Below, in pieces: positions 25,142-34,348 of a DNA stretch of 64,000 bases; positions within the stretch are counted from its first letter, which is position 1; each line of letters starts with the position of its first letter. Source of the stretch: Verrucomicrobiota bacterium. Its GTDB lineage: Bacteria > Verrucomicrobiota > Verrucomicrobiia > CAIQCK01. The translations under genes and the position numbers were made by a program. The stretch lies in assembly GCA_016235595.1 (NCBI GenBank), contig JACRJX010000007.1:124001-188000 (forward strand), in the 5' to 3' direction. The notes beneath the pieces were generated by a model, which saw nothing but the letters and a program-made list of their open reading frames with translations, had not been told where the DNA came from and did no database searches.

Positions 25142-26349
25142 GGCTTGCGCACGTCGAGGCAGACGACATCGCCGGGAACACTGCGGCAGAAGATGCGACC
25201 GTTGGCCAGCACCGGCGATGTCCAGCACTTGCCTTGCAGCACTTGGGCACGCGCCGTGGGCTTGAAGCCGGCGGGGGAAGCAGGGGCCACCATCAGTTCG
25301 CCAGTGCCGCTCAGCACGATCAAGCGCCCTCCTGCTGCGATGAGTGCGCCGGAGCCGACCTTCGGGAATTCCCACTTCTCAGTGCCGGTGGCGAACTCGA
25401 GGCACTTGAGCGACGCCGGTGAGGTGGTGTCGCCGTCCACACCGTAGAGATGGCCGTCCACCAATACGGCGGGGTTCAACTGCGTGCGGAGGGCTTTGGT
25501 CTTCCAAAGCTCCTGCGGCTGGCCTGCGCCGGTCTTCAACATCGCAGCGCCTTTGCCGTAGCCCGTGCAGATGAAGACGAGATCACCCTGGACGATTGGG
25601 TCGGCGGCGTTGACGCCGTATTGCGTGAGCCAGCGGTGACGCCAGGCTTCCTTGCCCGTGAGCGCGTCCACTGCCACATAGGACTGGCGCGAGCCGAGCA
25701 GCACCAGCGTCTCACTGCCGCGGCTCATCGGCAGCGGTGTGGAATAACCGGCTTCCTTGTTTCTCGACTGCCAGACGATCTTGCCGCTGGTCTTGTCGAG
25801 TGCCATGCCAGCGTCGCCGACATTGAGGATGAGCAGGTTGCCATGCACAAGCGGCGCGCCGCTGAAGCCCCAGTCGGGAACGCGCACATCTGCCTCCTTC
25901 TGAAGATTCTTCGACCAGATGACGCGCCCGCTGGCCGCATCGAGACAGAAGAGATCGCCCCAACGGCTGAGCTGATAGACGCGCTCTCCATCAATCGTCG
26001 GCGTGCCAGTCGCGCCGCCCTCGAAGTATTTGTCGCCGAGTTCGGCAGCATAGGAGTGTTTCCAGAGTATCTTGCCGCTATCAGCGTCGAAGCAGAAGAC
26101 CGTGTCCTTGCCATCGGCGTGGCCCGTGGTGAGCACGCGGCCGTTGGCGACGACGAACGTCGAGAAACCCAGACCCACGCTGGCTTTCCATGCGACTTTC
26201 GGCCCGCCCGCCGGCCACTGGTCGAGCCACGCCGTTTCTGTGGAGTGTCCATTGCGCGCGGGTCCGCGCCAATGAGGCCAATCACCGGCGCGCAGGGTGG
26301 CGATTGACAGGCCGAGGATGGCGCTCGAAAGAATGAATAGCTTGAACAT
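25138..26349 (-). CDS. Secreted PQQ-type beta-propeller protein
   Basis: 403 residues with a signal peptide ending near LRAGDW. The opening DWPHWRGPARNGHS is a hallmark of PVC PQQ-like outer-membrane or periplasmic propellers. Repeats of the AxDxxTGKxxW type follow: CFDADSGKILWK, CLDAASGRVIWS, ALDKTSGKIVWQ, AVDALTGKEAWR. I see no dehydrogenase catalytic motif, so PQQ binding is doubtful. It is the first gene of a two-gene unit with the Gfo/Idh/MocA gene, with which it overlaps by 4 bp. Confidence 0.83.
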   Translation of the reverse strand: MFKLFILSSAILGLSIATLRAGDWPHWRGPARNGHSTETAWLDQWPAGGPKVAWKASVGLGFSTFVVANGRVLTTGHADGKDTVFCFDADSGKILWKHSYAAELGDKYFEGGATGTPTIDGERVYQLSRWGDLFCLDAASGRVIWSKNLQKEADVRVPDWGFSGAPLVHGNLLILNVGDAGMALDKTSGKIVWQSRNKEAGYSTPLPMSRGSETLVLLGSRQSYVAVDALTGKEAWRHRWLTQYGVNAADPIVQGDLVFICTGYGKGAAMLKTGAGQPQELWKTKALRTQLNPAVLVDGHLYGVDGDTTSPASLKCLEFATGTEKWEFPKVGSGALIAAGGRLIVLSGTGELMVAPASPAGFKPTARAQVLQGKCWTSPVLANGRIFCRSVPGDVVCLDVRKP

Positions 26350-26378
26350 AAACGTAAATGTCTCCCGACTGGCGAGGT

Positions 26379-26396
26379 CAATTCAAGACTGAATTG
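26379..26396. promoter_or_regulatory. 7-bp perfect inverted repeat in a divergent promoter region
   Basis: CAATTCA-agac-TGAATTG lies between the leftward propeller gene (start 26349) and the rightward unknown gene (start 26463). It may be an operator or a small hairpin. Confidence 0.35.
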
Positions 26397-26462
26397 TTGG
26401 CGGCATCATGTAACCTTTTCCCTGTCCGGCGGTATGATTAGAACGGAACCTCAGGAGAACAC

Positions 26463-26975
26463 ATGAATCGTATTTCCCGACCCGTTGTGGTGTTGGTAGT
26501 GGTGGGCGTTGTGCTGGGCTTGTTCGCGCTCGCTGGCCGGAAGGACAGCAAGCGGTCCGAAGCCAGTGCCAAGGCTCCGCCGCCACCCGTTGGCGTGGCT
26601 GCCTCGCGCGACGCGAAGGCTGCATTGGAGAACCTCATCACACTTCTCAACAAAAACGATGCGACCGGGTTGCGGGAGCAGCTCACCACGCCGTTCTACC
26701 TCGAAGGCCGGAAAATCGAGGACGACCAATCGTTCAACGAGTTCATCCAAAAGGCCGTCGAGCGGCCGCACGCGTTTGCCTTGGAGAGCGCCGTGCAGAC
26801 GACGGCGCGCGAGGCTGGTCTCCCGCCGGAAGCCGACGATGTGCTGACAAGCAACGACACCATTCTGGTGGCGGACTTGCGCGACAGCGGTGAGCCGGTC
26901 CGGCGCGTCTTCGTGTTCCGCAGGGCCGGCAGCAGCCTCAAGTTGTTGGCGATACACAAGGCTCAAGAGCTGTAG
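26463..26975 (+). CDS. Membrane-anchored or secreted protein of unknown function
   Basis: 170 residues with an N-terminal hydrophobic segment (VVVLVVVGVVLGLFALAG) and a Pro-Ala linker. The rest is a small alpha+beta domain with ALENLITLLNKNDATGLREQ and a C-terminal LVADLRDSGEP...VFVFRRAGSSLKLLAIHK. This pattern resembles NTF2/SnoaL-like or DUF4878-like folds, but I cannot assign it firmly. The ATG is preceded by AGGAGAAC. It stands just ahead of the squalene/phytoene synthase gene. Confidence 0.65.
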   Translation: MNRISRPVVVLVVVGVVLGLFALAGRKDSKRSEASAKAPPPPVGVAASRDAKAALENLITLLNKNDATGLREQLTTPFYLEGRKIEDDQSFNEFIQKAVERPHAFALESAVQTTAREAGLPPEADDVLTSNDTILVADLRDSGEPVRRVFVFRRAGSSLKLLAIHKAQEL

Positions 26976-27025
26976 CGCAGCAGTCGTCATGCGCGGGCTT
27001 GCACCCGCCGCGGGCCGCGCCTACG

Positions 27026-28069
27026 ATGCGGCGCGTGACCCAACAGAAACGAGATCAACTCATCGGCCCGCTGCTGCGCGACGTGTCGCGCTCGTTCTAT
27101 TTGACGTTACGCGTGCTGCCTGCGGCACTGCGACCGGCGATCTCGCTCGGTTACCTGCTGGCGCGCGCCAGCGACACCATCGCCGACACGAAGGTTGTCC
27201 CACGCGACAAGCGCCACGCGCACCTGGTGCGATTCCGCCAGCAGTTCGAGCGCCGTTGCGACGCCGGCGAGCTGGCGCTGATCCGGTCCGACCTTGCGCA
27301 ACATCAGAGTCTGCCGGCGGAGAAGCTGCTGTTGGAGAAGCTTGACGATTGTTTCGCCATGCTCGCGTCGCTGCCCGATGACGACCGCGCGCGTATCGGC
27401 GAACTGCTCAGCGTCATCACGCGCGGGCAGGAAAACGATCTGGTTCAGTTTCCAGGTGAAACAGAGCAGGAACTCGCCGCGTTCGAAACCGACCGGCAGC
27501 TCGACGACTACACTTACGACGTCGCCGGTTGCGTCGGGAAGTTTTGGACCGGGATGTGCGTCGCGCATCTACGGGCGTTGCGCGGCTGGAACGTCGCCGA
27601 GATGACGGCATTGGGCATCCGCTTCGGCAAGGGCCTCCAGATGACCAACATCCTCCGCGACATTCCGAAAGACCTGCGCATCGCCCGCTGCTACCTGCCG
27701 CGGCAACGGCTGGCGGAAGCCGGGCTGAACCCCGAAGACCTGCTCTTGCCGGCGACGATGGGCCGGTTCCGGCCGGTTTACGACGGCTTTCTCGACCTGA
27801 CGCTCGGCCATTTCGATGCTGCGTGGCGCTATACACTGGCAATTCCGCGCTCGTGCGGGCGACTGCGGCTGGCGTGCCTCTGGCCGATCTTCATCGGGCT
27901 GAAGACGCTGGCCCTGCTGCGCCGTAGCGACGACGTGCTCGATCCCAACAAACGCATCATGGTCGCGCAGGGCGATGTGAACCGGATGCTGGCCAAGTCG
28001 GTGATTTTCTGCCGCAGCAACAAGGTCCTCGACGCGTGGTTCAAGAAACTGCGCAGCGAGGCCGCGTGA
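27026..28069 (+). CDS. Squalene/phytoene synthase family protein
   Basis: About 347 residues from the ATG at 27026; GTG 27035 and TTG 26999 are alternatives. The two aspartate motifs that bind diphosphate-magnesium are present: DTIAD at Asp50 and DIPKD at Asp212. The motif SRSFYLTLRVLP opens the protein, and the CYLPRQRLAEAGL block is typical of CrtB/HpnD/squalene synthases. The enzyme condenses two C15 or C20 isoprenyl diphosphates head-to-head. Without neighbours for carotenoid or hopanoid synthesis I cannot say which product. It precedes a TIM-barrel gene by 12 bp. Confidence 0.85.
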   Translation: MRRVTQQKRDQLIGPLLRDVSRSFYLTLRVLPAALRPAISLGYLLARASDTIADTKVVPRDKRHAHLVRFRQQFERRCDAGELALIRSDLAQHQSLPAEKLLLEKLDDCFAMLASLPDDDRARIGELLSVITRGQENDLVQFPGETEQELAAFETDRQLDDYTYDVAGCVGKFWTGMCVAHLRALRGWNVAEMTALGIRFGKGLQMTNILRDIPKDLRIARCYLPRQRLAEAGLNPEDLLLPATMGRFRPVYDGFLDLTLGHFDAAWRYTLAIPRSCGRLRLACLWPIFIGLKTLALLRRSDDVLDPNKRIMVAQGDVNRMLAKSVIFCRSNKVLDAWFKKLRSEAA

Positions 28070-28081
28070 AAGGAGTAAGCC

Positions 28082-28963
28082 ATGCAGACGTACCGTCACT
28101 CATCGGACAGAGAACTGAATCGGCGGCAGTTCATCGCCGCGGGTGTTGGCATGGCGGCGACGCTCGCCGGCGCAGGGGAGGGCGGTTGGAAAATGCGGCT
28201 CTCAACGTCGTCGGTCATGTTCGTGAAATGGCCGATTGAGCAATTCTGCGAGCGCGCTGCGAAGCTCGGCTTCGAGGCGGTTGATATTTGGGGGCCGCTG
28301 TTCAAGTGCACCCATCTGGATGACATCGCGGCCCGCCTCGGCGGCAACGGGTTGAAAGAACTGCTGGCGAAGAACAAGCTGAAGCTTTGCGGCTTCTCGG
28401 TTTATGCGGGCCGCTATCCGCAGTATGTCGAGTTGCTCGGCGCAGCCGGCGGCGGCGTGGCCATCCGGGGCAGTGAGAAGCCTTGCAAACCGGAGGAGCT
28501 GACGGCGCGGATGAAGGAGTTCCTGGAAAAACTCAAGCCGCAGGTCGAACTGACAGAGAAACACAATTCATATCTGGCCATTGAGAACCACGGCCACGCG
28601 CTGCTCGACTCGATCGATTCGATCAAGGCGTTTGTGGATCTCAACCGGCATCCACGACTTGGCATTGCGCTGGCGCCTTATCACATTCAGGCAGGCAAAA
28701 TGTCCGTCGAGGAAGCCATCGCGGCATGCGGCAAACAGCTTCTTTTCTTCTACGCGTGGCAGCACGGCAAAGGCATCGACCAGTTGCCCGGCCACGGCCC
28801 GACTGATTTCACACCGTGGCTCACGGCGCTGGCGAAGATCCGCTACGAGCGTTACGTGAACCCGTTCATGCACGGCGAGTTGGAGCCGGACGCGATGGAG
28901 ACGGCCGTGGAGAAATCGCGGCGGTACCTGATGGAATGCCACGCCAAAGCCGTGCGGGCTTGA
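28082..28963 (+). CDS. Sugar phosphate isomerase/epimerase-like TIM barrel with Tat-like signal
   Basis: 293 residues. An N-terminal NRRQFIAAGVGMAATLAGA resembles a Tat signal. The remainder has the AP-endonuclease-2/xylose-isomerase-like barrel pattern: AAKLGFEAVDIWGP, KLKLCGFSVYAG, NSYLAIENHGHALLDS with the metal-binding Glu and His, and the C-terminal NPFMHGELEPD. A ribosome-binding site AAAGGAG precedes the ATG. Members isomerise or epimerise sugars and inositols. It converges with the mutarotase gene with only 5 bp between the stops. Confidence 0.78.
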   Translation: MQTYRHSSDRELNRRQFIAAGVGMAATLAGAGEGGWKMRLSTSSVMFVKWPIEQFCERAAKLGFEAVDIWGPLFKCTHLDDIAARLGGNGLKELLAKNKLKLCGFSVYAGRYPQYVELLGAAGGGVAIRGSEKPCKPEELTARMKEFLEKLKPQVELTEKHNSYLAIENHGHALLDSIDSIKAFVDLNRHPRLGIALAPYHIQAGKMSVEEAIAACGKQLLFFYAWQHGKGIDQLPGHGPTDFTPWLTALAKIRYERYVNPFMHGELEPDAMETAVEKSRRYLMECHAKAVRA

Positions 28964-28968
28964 TCGAA

Positions 28969-29865
28969 TCAGGCGGGGCGCACAGACAGGATCGTCGAAC
29001 CGAGCCATTGGGCGCTCGGCGCGAGGTTGACGTGGCCGGCCATGTTGCCTGTTTCCACGCAGACCATGCGCAGATACTCGTCGTCACCGAAGTCCGGCAT
29101 GCGTTGTGACTTTGCAATCCACGGATTCCACACGACGGCATCAGCCATGCCACTCTTCTGGATGGCGATGACGCGGTTGCGGGCCTCATCGCGGAGGAGG
29201 ATGCTGTCCGGCGTCTTGATGTAGATGCGGTCGGTTTCCTGGTCGAAGCGGATTTCCTGCCGCGTTTCCACTTCGTTGATATTGTTCCGCAGCGAATCAC
29301 TGAACGTGACGCCCTTCAACCCGCAAACGGCGGCGCGCTGGATTTCGCCGACGCCAAAATAGGTGTGGAGCGCCAGTTCAAAATCGAATGGTTTGTCGCC
29401 ATTGTTCTTCACCAGCGTTGCCATCGTCAGCGATGTCTCAGCGAGCGTCACGCGCAGTTCGAAGGTGAACCGGTGCGGCCACAGGGCCTGCGTGGCGTTG
29501 GAGTCGCTGAATTGCAGCGCAACCACGACCTCGCCGGAGTCACGACACTCGGTGTGTGTCAGCGTCCATTCACTGATTCTCGCAAAACCGTGCAGCAGCA
29601 TCGGGCCGTGGTTGCTGAACTGCGGGAAACAGATTGGCACGCCACCACGAATCGGCTTGTCGGCGGCCCAGTGCGATTCGCGGCTCAGGAAGAGCAGTTC
29701 TTCGCCCTTCGCGTTCCGCCATGACGTGACGTGCGCGCCGTGCAGATAAACCTCCGCGCTGGCGCCGGATCGATGCGACAGCGTCACGCGCGGCATGTTG
29801 TTCTTGCCCGGCGAAACGGCGACCGATCCCGGGATCCCGAATCTGGTTTGCAGTGAATCAATCAT
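28969..29865 (-). CDS. D-hexose-6-phosphate mutarotase-like (aldose 1-epimerase family)
   Basis: 298 residues. Hallmarks of the YeaD branch are GGVPICFPQFSNHGPMLLHG with the substrate-binding His, LALHTYFGVGEI with the active-site His, and CVETGN near the C-terminus with the general base Glu region. The enzyme interconverts the alpha and beta anomers of hexose-6-phosphates such as glucose-6-phosphate. No signal peptide is present, consistent with a cytoplasmic role. It sits downstream of the TIM-barrel gene ending at 29884 and in the same direction. Confidence 0.85.
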   Translation of the reverse strand: MIDSLQTRFGIPGSVAVSPGKNNMPRVTLSHRSGASAEVYLHGAHVTSWRNAKGEELLFLSRESHWAADKPIRGGVPICFPQFSNHGPMLLHGFARISEWTLTHTECRDSGEVVVALQFSDSNATQALWPHRFTFELRVTLAETSLTMATLVKNNGDKPFDFELALHTYFGVGEIQRAAVCGLKGVTFSDSLRNNINEVETRQEIRFDQETDRIYIKTPDSILLRDEARNRVIAIQKSGMADAVVWNPWIAKSQRMPDFGDDEYLRMVCVETGNMAGHVNLAPSAQWLGSTILSVRPA

Positions 29866-29883
29866 GGCGTTGCAGCGGCGCGG

Positions 29884-30729
29884 TTACTTGCCCATCTGTT
29901 TCATCGCTTGCAGGCACTTCTCAACGGCCTCCAACGCGGGCACGTTCGGACGCTCGTATTCGACGATATACCACTCGGTGTCGCCAGCGGTTTCGCAGAG
30001 TTGGAAGATGTCCTTCCACGGCAGTTCGTCCTCGCCGATCAGCGCGTCAGGCTTGGCTTTGGAGAACGGCTTGCAGTGGACCGTCGCGGCGCGGCCCGGA
30101 TATTTCTTCAGGAACACCACTGCGTCACCGCCGCCGTGCATCGCGTTGCCGGTATCGAACTGCATGATGACTTCCTTCTTCGTGTTGCCGAAGAACGTGT
30201 CCCACGGCAACTCGCCGTCGAGCGCCTTGAACTCGATGGTGTGGTTGTGATAGCCGACGCGCATTCCGTGCGGGGCGACCTTCTCGGCCAGTTCATTGAA
30301 CAGCTTGGCCGTGTCGGACCATGCCTGCCGCGACGAGGTGCGGTCCTTGGGCAGGCCGGGCACGATGAGGTATTTGTTGCCAAGCGTCTGGTTGAACTCG
30401 ATGGTTTCCTTGAGCTTGTCGCCGAGCAATGTCGGCAGACCCGTGTGCGTGCCACAGCACTTGAGGCCATTGTCGTCGAGGAGCTTGCGCAGAGTCTTTG
30501 CGTCGCGGTTGTGATAACCGGCGAACTCGATGCCTTTGTAGCCCATCTTTCCCACCGCGGCGATCACGCCTTCGAGGTCCTTGGCCGCCTCCTTGCGGAG
30601 TGAGTAGAGCTGCAATCCGATCGGAATCTTCCTGCCCGCCACATCGGCGAATAACGCCGTTGGATTCCATGCCGCACACGCCGCCGCGCCGAGGGCGCTG
30701 CGTTTCAGAAATTCTCGCCTTGTCATCAT
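29884..30729 (-). CDS. Tat-exported sugar phosphate isomerase/epimerase-like TIM barrel
   Basis: 281 residues with a clear Tat signal (MTRREFLKRSALGAAACAA); the start may be ATG 30729 or 30726. The barrel shows IPIGLQLYSLRKEAAKDLEG, MGYKGIEFAGYHN, RVGYHNHTIEF with metal ligands, and VIMQFDTGNAMHGG. These are the typical strands of the xylose-isomerase-like/AP-endonuclease-2 family. Exported members are frequent in PVC bacteria and of unknown substrate. It precedes the mutarotase gene in the same direction. Confidence 0.85.
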   Translation of the reverse strand: MMTRREFLKRSALGAAACAAWNPTALFADVAGRKIPIGLQLYSLRKEAAKDLEGVIAAVGKMGYKGIEFAGYHNRDAKTLRKLLDDNGLKCCGTHTGLPTLLGDKLKETIEFNQTLGNKYLIVPGLPKDRTSSRQAWSDTAKLFNELAEKVAPHGMRVGYHNHTIEFKALDGELPWDTFFGNTKKEVIMQFDTGNAMHGGGDAVVFLKKYPGRAATVHCKPFSKAKPDALIGEDELPWKDIFQLCETAGDTEWYIVEYERPNVPALEAVEKCLQAMKQMGK

Positions 30730-31301
30730 ATTTCTTCTCCGTTGAAACCACGCGCTCGCTACGCCAGCGGTCGCGCTTCAAACCACTGTTATTACATCAC
30801 GTTCGGAACAGCAAATCGTCCGCCATCCTCCCGTTTGCCGGCGCCGTATCCTCGTCCGCCGGCATTCGATTGAGGACGGGCTAGTATTTCCCTTGCGCAA
30901 AGTCTGCCAGATGAGCGGCAATCCGGTAGAGCCGCGTCGTGAGAGTCCTGTGAATGAGATGATATACGAAAGTGGTGGAACCTCTTTTGATCACGATCTC
31001 TGGATCGGCCCTTACAATGGCTTTCTGTTCGATGTCCTGAAAGATTTGGGGATCCAGGTTGGAAGATGTAATTCCCATCTGTCCGGTCGTGGCGCGCTTC
31101 CCGACCTTGCACGAGAACGTGCAGGTGAAGTTGTGATCGTGGATGATTTGCCGATGCGGTTCCGGTATCGGATTCTCCACGAACAGATTCTGTTTTTGGT
31201 CTTCATTCCTCATAACAAGACAACTTCACCAGATGTTCGCGCATCTGTCGCGACTTTTTTCGCTGAAATCCGGAAAATGCCGCCAACATGTGGCGATTGA
31301 A
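30730..31301. other. 572-bp low-GC region without a confident gene
   Basis: The base composition is visibly lower in GC than the surroundings. The only candidate is a 110-codon frame on the minus strand at 30881-31213, listed separately. A plus-strand frame at 30893-31300 is less convincing. Confidence 0.5.
30881..31213 (-). CDS. Hypothetical protein, low confidence
   Basis: 110 codons in a lower-GC patch. The C-terminus (EIVIKRGSTTFVYHLIHRTL) looks like a possible folded segment, but I recognise no family and see no good ribosome-binding site. It overlaps an opposite-strand frame of similar length. It may be a fragment of an acquired gene. Confidence 0.3.
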   Translation of the reverse strand: MRNEDQKQNLFVENPIPEPHRQIIHDHNFTCTFSCKVGKRATTGQMGITSSNLDPQIFQDIEQKAIVRADPEIVIKRGSTTFVYHLIHRTLTTRLYRIAAHLADFAQGKY

Positions 31302-32678
31302 TCAAATCTCCGTCCACTGTCCCGGGATCGGCACGGGATAGCGGCCTTCGGCGTCAGCCTTGATCGGTGGCTCGCTGTCGTCGGTGAGTAGGTCAATGTT
31401 TGGGCAGAATCGGAAGTCGGACTTCATCGCCTCGTCCCACGTGATGACACGGCCCATGTGGACGGCGGCGCGGCCCATGATGTCGGCGAGGTTGCTCATC
31501 GCCGCCCGCTTGGCTTCATTGTGCGGCTTGTTGTTTTGGATGGCGTCGAGCAACACATTCCATTCGGCCTGATAATAGGTGAACAATCCTTCGTCGGCCT
31601 GCCACGCGATGTTATCGGGCGAGCAGCGCTGGTCCTTGTAGATCTGCGTCAAGTCGTCGCGATGACCGCTCAACCAAGGGAATGCGGCTGCACGGTCGGT
31701 CCCGTGGATGTAAGTCCGAAAATCGTTGTGGCACTTCGGAGTCCAGCGGGTGACGTGATACGCCTTGGTGCCGTCGGCGAAGGTCCATTCGATGGAAAGG
31801 GAGTCGAGGTTTTGCCCGCAGTCGGTGTTGTTGGCGATCCTGCCGCCCACGCCGTGCGCGGAAACCGGCCAGGCATCCTTGATCCAGCAAATCTCGTCCA
31901 CCTGGTGAATGTTCATCTCGGCGAACAGCCCGCCCGAAACCCAGAGGAAATGCGTGAAGTGGCTGATCTGCCACTGCAAGTCGTTGTTCTCCGGCTTCCG
32001 CCGCGGCAGGGTCCCGCAAGGCTGCATGCGGAAAGTCCGGATGAACTGAATCCGGCCGAGTTGGCCGTCGCGGATGCGCTTGATGAGTTCCTGCCGGTTG
32101 GGAGCGTGGCGGGCCATCAAGCCGGCGGCTATCTTCAGGTTTTTCTTTTGGGCTTCCTCTCCTGCCTTGATGATCCGTCGCACGCCGGGTGGGTCGCACG
32201 CGAAGGATTTCTCCATGAAGACGTTGACCCCCTTCGCGACGGCGTATTCCAGTTGCACGGGACGCCAGCCGGCGTAGCCGGTGAGCATCGCCACGTCGCC
32301 GGGGCGTAGCAAGTCAATCGCCTTCTTGTAAGCATCGAAACCTATGAACATGCGATGCGCCGGCACATCCACTTGGCCGCCAAGTTTCTGGCTCAGAACT
32401 CTGTGAGAAGACGCGAGCCGCTTCTCGAACAGGTCGGCCATCGCGTAGAGCTTCACTGGGCCGTAGGGTGATTGCGATGCATCCACCACCGCGCCGCTAC
32501 CGCGTCCGCCGCAGCCGATCAATGCGAGACGGATGGTGTTGTCCTCCGCGGCATGCACGCACGGCAGGGTCACGCCTGCAAGTGCAGAGGTCGCGGCAAC
32601 TTTGCCGCTCCACGACAAAAACTCTCGCCGGGAAGACTGTCTCAAACCCGGCGGCGATAACTTGGCGGGTCGTTTCAT
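31302..32678 (-). CDS. Tat-exported Gfo/Idh/MocA family oxidoreductase, tandem copy A
   Basis: 458 residues starting at ATG 32678 with GGAG upstream. Tat signal SSRREFLSWSGKVAATSALA is followed by RLALIGCGGRGSGAVVDA. The usual EKP motif is EKS (VFMEKSFACDPPG). The C-terminus ends in PVPIPGQWTEI, shared with the neighbouring copy. The two copies are paralogues along their whole length, consistent with tandem duplication. Family function is NAD(P)-dependent oxidation of sugars; the substrate is unknown. The longer frame upstream is antisense-like and was trimmed. Confidence 0.87.
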   Translation of the reverse strand: MKRPAKLSPPGLRQSSRREFLSWSGKVAATSALAGVTLPCVHAAEDNTIRLALIGCGGRGSGAVVDASQSPYGPVKLYAMADLFEKRLASSHRVLSQKLGGQVDVPAHRMFIGFDAYKKAIDLLRPGDVAMLTGYAGWRPVQLEYAVAKGVNVFMEKSFACDPPGVRRIIKAGEEAQKKNLKIAAGLMARHAPNRQELIKRIRDGQLGRIQFIRTFRMQPCGTLPRRKPENNDLQWQISHFTHFLWVSGGLFAEMNIHQVDEICWIKDAWPVSAHGVGGRIANNTDCGQNLDSLSIEWTFADGTKAYHVTRWTPKCHNDFRTYIHGTDRAAAFPWLSGHRDDLTQIYKDQRCSPDNIAWQADEGLFTYYQAEWNVLLDAIQNNKPHNEAKRAAMSNLADIMGRAAVHMGRVITWDEAMKSDFRFCPNIDLLTDDSEPPIKADAEGRYPVPIPGQWTEI

Positions 32679-32751
32679 GGTTGTTCTCCGCCCAACGGCG
32701 TCGCGAACACCGAACGCTCCATCACGCCAACACCGGCAATGATTCAATGGC

Positions 32752-34107
32752 TCAAATTTCCGTCCACTGGCCGGGGATCGGCACGGGATAGCAGCCGTTG
32801 GCATCGGCCTTGACCGGCGGCTCGCTGTCGTCGGTGAGATTGTCAATGTTCGGGCAGAACTTGAAGTCGGATTTCATCGCCTCGTCCCACGTGATGACCC
32901 GGCCCATGTGGACGGCAGCGCGGCCCATGATGTCGGCGAGGTTGCTCATCGCCGCGCGCTTGGCCTCGTTGTGCGGCTTGTTGTTGCGGATGGCGTCGAA
33001 CAGCGCATCCCACTCCGCCTGCCAGGGCGTGATCGGTTCCTTGTCCGCTTCCCACGCAATATTGTCCGGCGTGCAGCGCTGGTCCTTGTACGTGTGCACC
33101 GTGGCGGCGTGAATCGCCCCGGAGAACTGCGCCGCGCATTTGGTGCCGTGGACGAAGGTGTCGAATTCGTAGAGACACTTCGGGATGTAGCGCACCACGT
33201 CGTAGGCCTTGGTGCCGTCGGCAAACGTCCACTCCACCGAGAACGAGTCCAGGTTCTGGCTGCAATCTTTGCTGTTAGCCGCGCGTCCGCCGATGCCGTG
33301 CGCGCTCACCGGATACTCGCCCTTGAGCCAGCAGATCTCGTCAATCTGGTGGATGTCCATCTCGGCCCACAGGCCGCCTGAAACCCAGTAGAACTTCGTG
33401 AAGTTGCGGATCTGATAGTGCAGGTCTTTCACCTCTGCCGGTCGCGGTTTCAACCAACCGCCGCCTTCCATGCGATAGGCGCGGATGAGTTGAATCTGTC
33501 CCAACTCACCCTCGCGAATGCGTCGGATGAGTTCCTGCCGGTTGCGGGAATGGCGGCACATGAGGCCGGCGGCAATCTTCAGGCCTTTCTTGTCCGCCGC
33601 CTCGCCCGCCGCGATCACGCGACGGCATCCCGGCGGATCGGCGGCGAAGGATTTCTCCATGAAGACGTTCACGCCCTTCTCGACGGCGTATTCCAACTGG
33701 CCCGGACGAAAACCGGCGTAACCGGTCAGCATTGCCACGTCGCCGGGCCTGAGGCAGTCAATGGCCTTCTTATAGGCGTCGAAGCCGATGAACTGCCGGT
33801 CGGCGGGCACGTCCACGCTGTCGCCGAACTTGTTTTGAAGCGCCTTGTGCGATCGCTTCAGCCGGTCCTCGAAGAGGTCGGCCATCACCACGAGTTTGGC
33901 GGGACCATTGGCGGATTCGAGCGCGTTGACGACCGCGCCGCTGCCGCGTCCGCCGCAACCGATGAGGGCGAGACGGATGGCGTTGCTGCCCGCGGCGTGA
34001 ACGCGGGGAATGGCAACACCCGCGAGGGCGGTGGCGGCGACGGCTTTGCCGCTCCATTGGAGGAACTCGCGGCGTGTGGGTTGAGAGGAGGGGGATTCAG
34101 TTTTCAT
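32752..34107 (-). CDS. Tat-exported Gfo/Idh/MocA family oxidoreductase, tandem copy B
   Basis: 451 residues from the ATG at 34107. Tat signal PTRREFLQWSGKAVAATALA is followed by RLALIGCGGRGSGAVVNA, VFMEKSFAADPPG and the shared C-terminal PVPIPGQWTEI. Long stretches match copy A, including ITWDEAMKSDF and FGCPNID-type blocks, so the two derive from a tandem duplication. It is 73 bp upstream of copy A in the same direction and probably co-transcribed. It diverges from the DJ-1-like gene. Confidence 0.87.
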   Translation of the reverse strand: MKTESPSSQPTRREFLQWSGKAVAATALAGVAIPRVHAAGSNAIRLALIGCGGRGSGAVVNALESANGPAKLVVMADLFEDRLKRSHKALQNKFGDSVDVPADRQFIGFDAYKKAIDCLRPGDVAMLTGYAGFRPGQLEYAVEKGVNVFMEKSFAADPPGCRRVIAAGEAADKKGLKIAAGLMCRHSRNRQELIRRIREGELGQIQLIRAYRMEGGGWLKPRPAEVKDLHYQIRNFTKFYWVSGGLWAEMDIHQIDEICWLKGEYPVSAHGIGGRAANSKDCSQNLDSFSVEWTFADGTKAYDVVRYIPKCLYEFDTFVHGTKCAAQFSGAIHAATVHTYKDQRCTPDNIAWEADKEPITPWQAEWDALFDAIRNNKPHNEAKRAAMSNLADIMGRAAVHMGRVITWDEAMKSDFKFCPNIDNLTDDSEPPVKADANGCYPVPIPGQWTEI

Positions 34108-34348
34108 GGCAGTGGACTGTCTGGTTCCGGTCCGCGATTGCGGTGAGGACGGTTGGTTGCTCAGTGTCATGGTGACGTCTCAAAAGCAAACGGCGGTCGG
34201 ATACTACCGCCAGCCGCTCGCGGCGGAAAGGGAAATTCTTTGGACAACGTTGGCAGAATTTTGTTGTCGGATGGCGTTCGGGGGCGTGATAGTTTAAAAA
34301 CTGATATGTAGCCGAAGAACCGAACATCAGAATCATCTGACACACATC
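34108..34348. promoter_or_regulatory. Divergent promoter region with inverted repeat and possible sigma-70 promoter
   Basis: GACAAC at 34243-34248 and GTTGTC at 34263-34268 form an inverted repeat with a 14-bp spacer, a possible operator. TTGTCG at 34264 and GATAGT at 34288 have an 18-bp spacing and could serve as a -35/-10 pair for the DJ-1-like gene. This is pattern reading only. Confidence 0.35.

Noticed and set aside
26405..26430. Pho-box-like TGTAACCTTTTCCCTGTCC in a divergent promoter
   Set aside because: Only one GTAAC half-site is present; the position 11 bp on is CCTGT, so it does not meet the period seen at the phosphate promoters.
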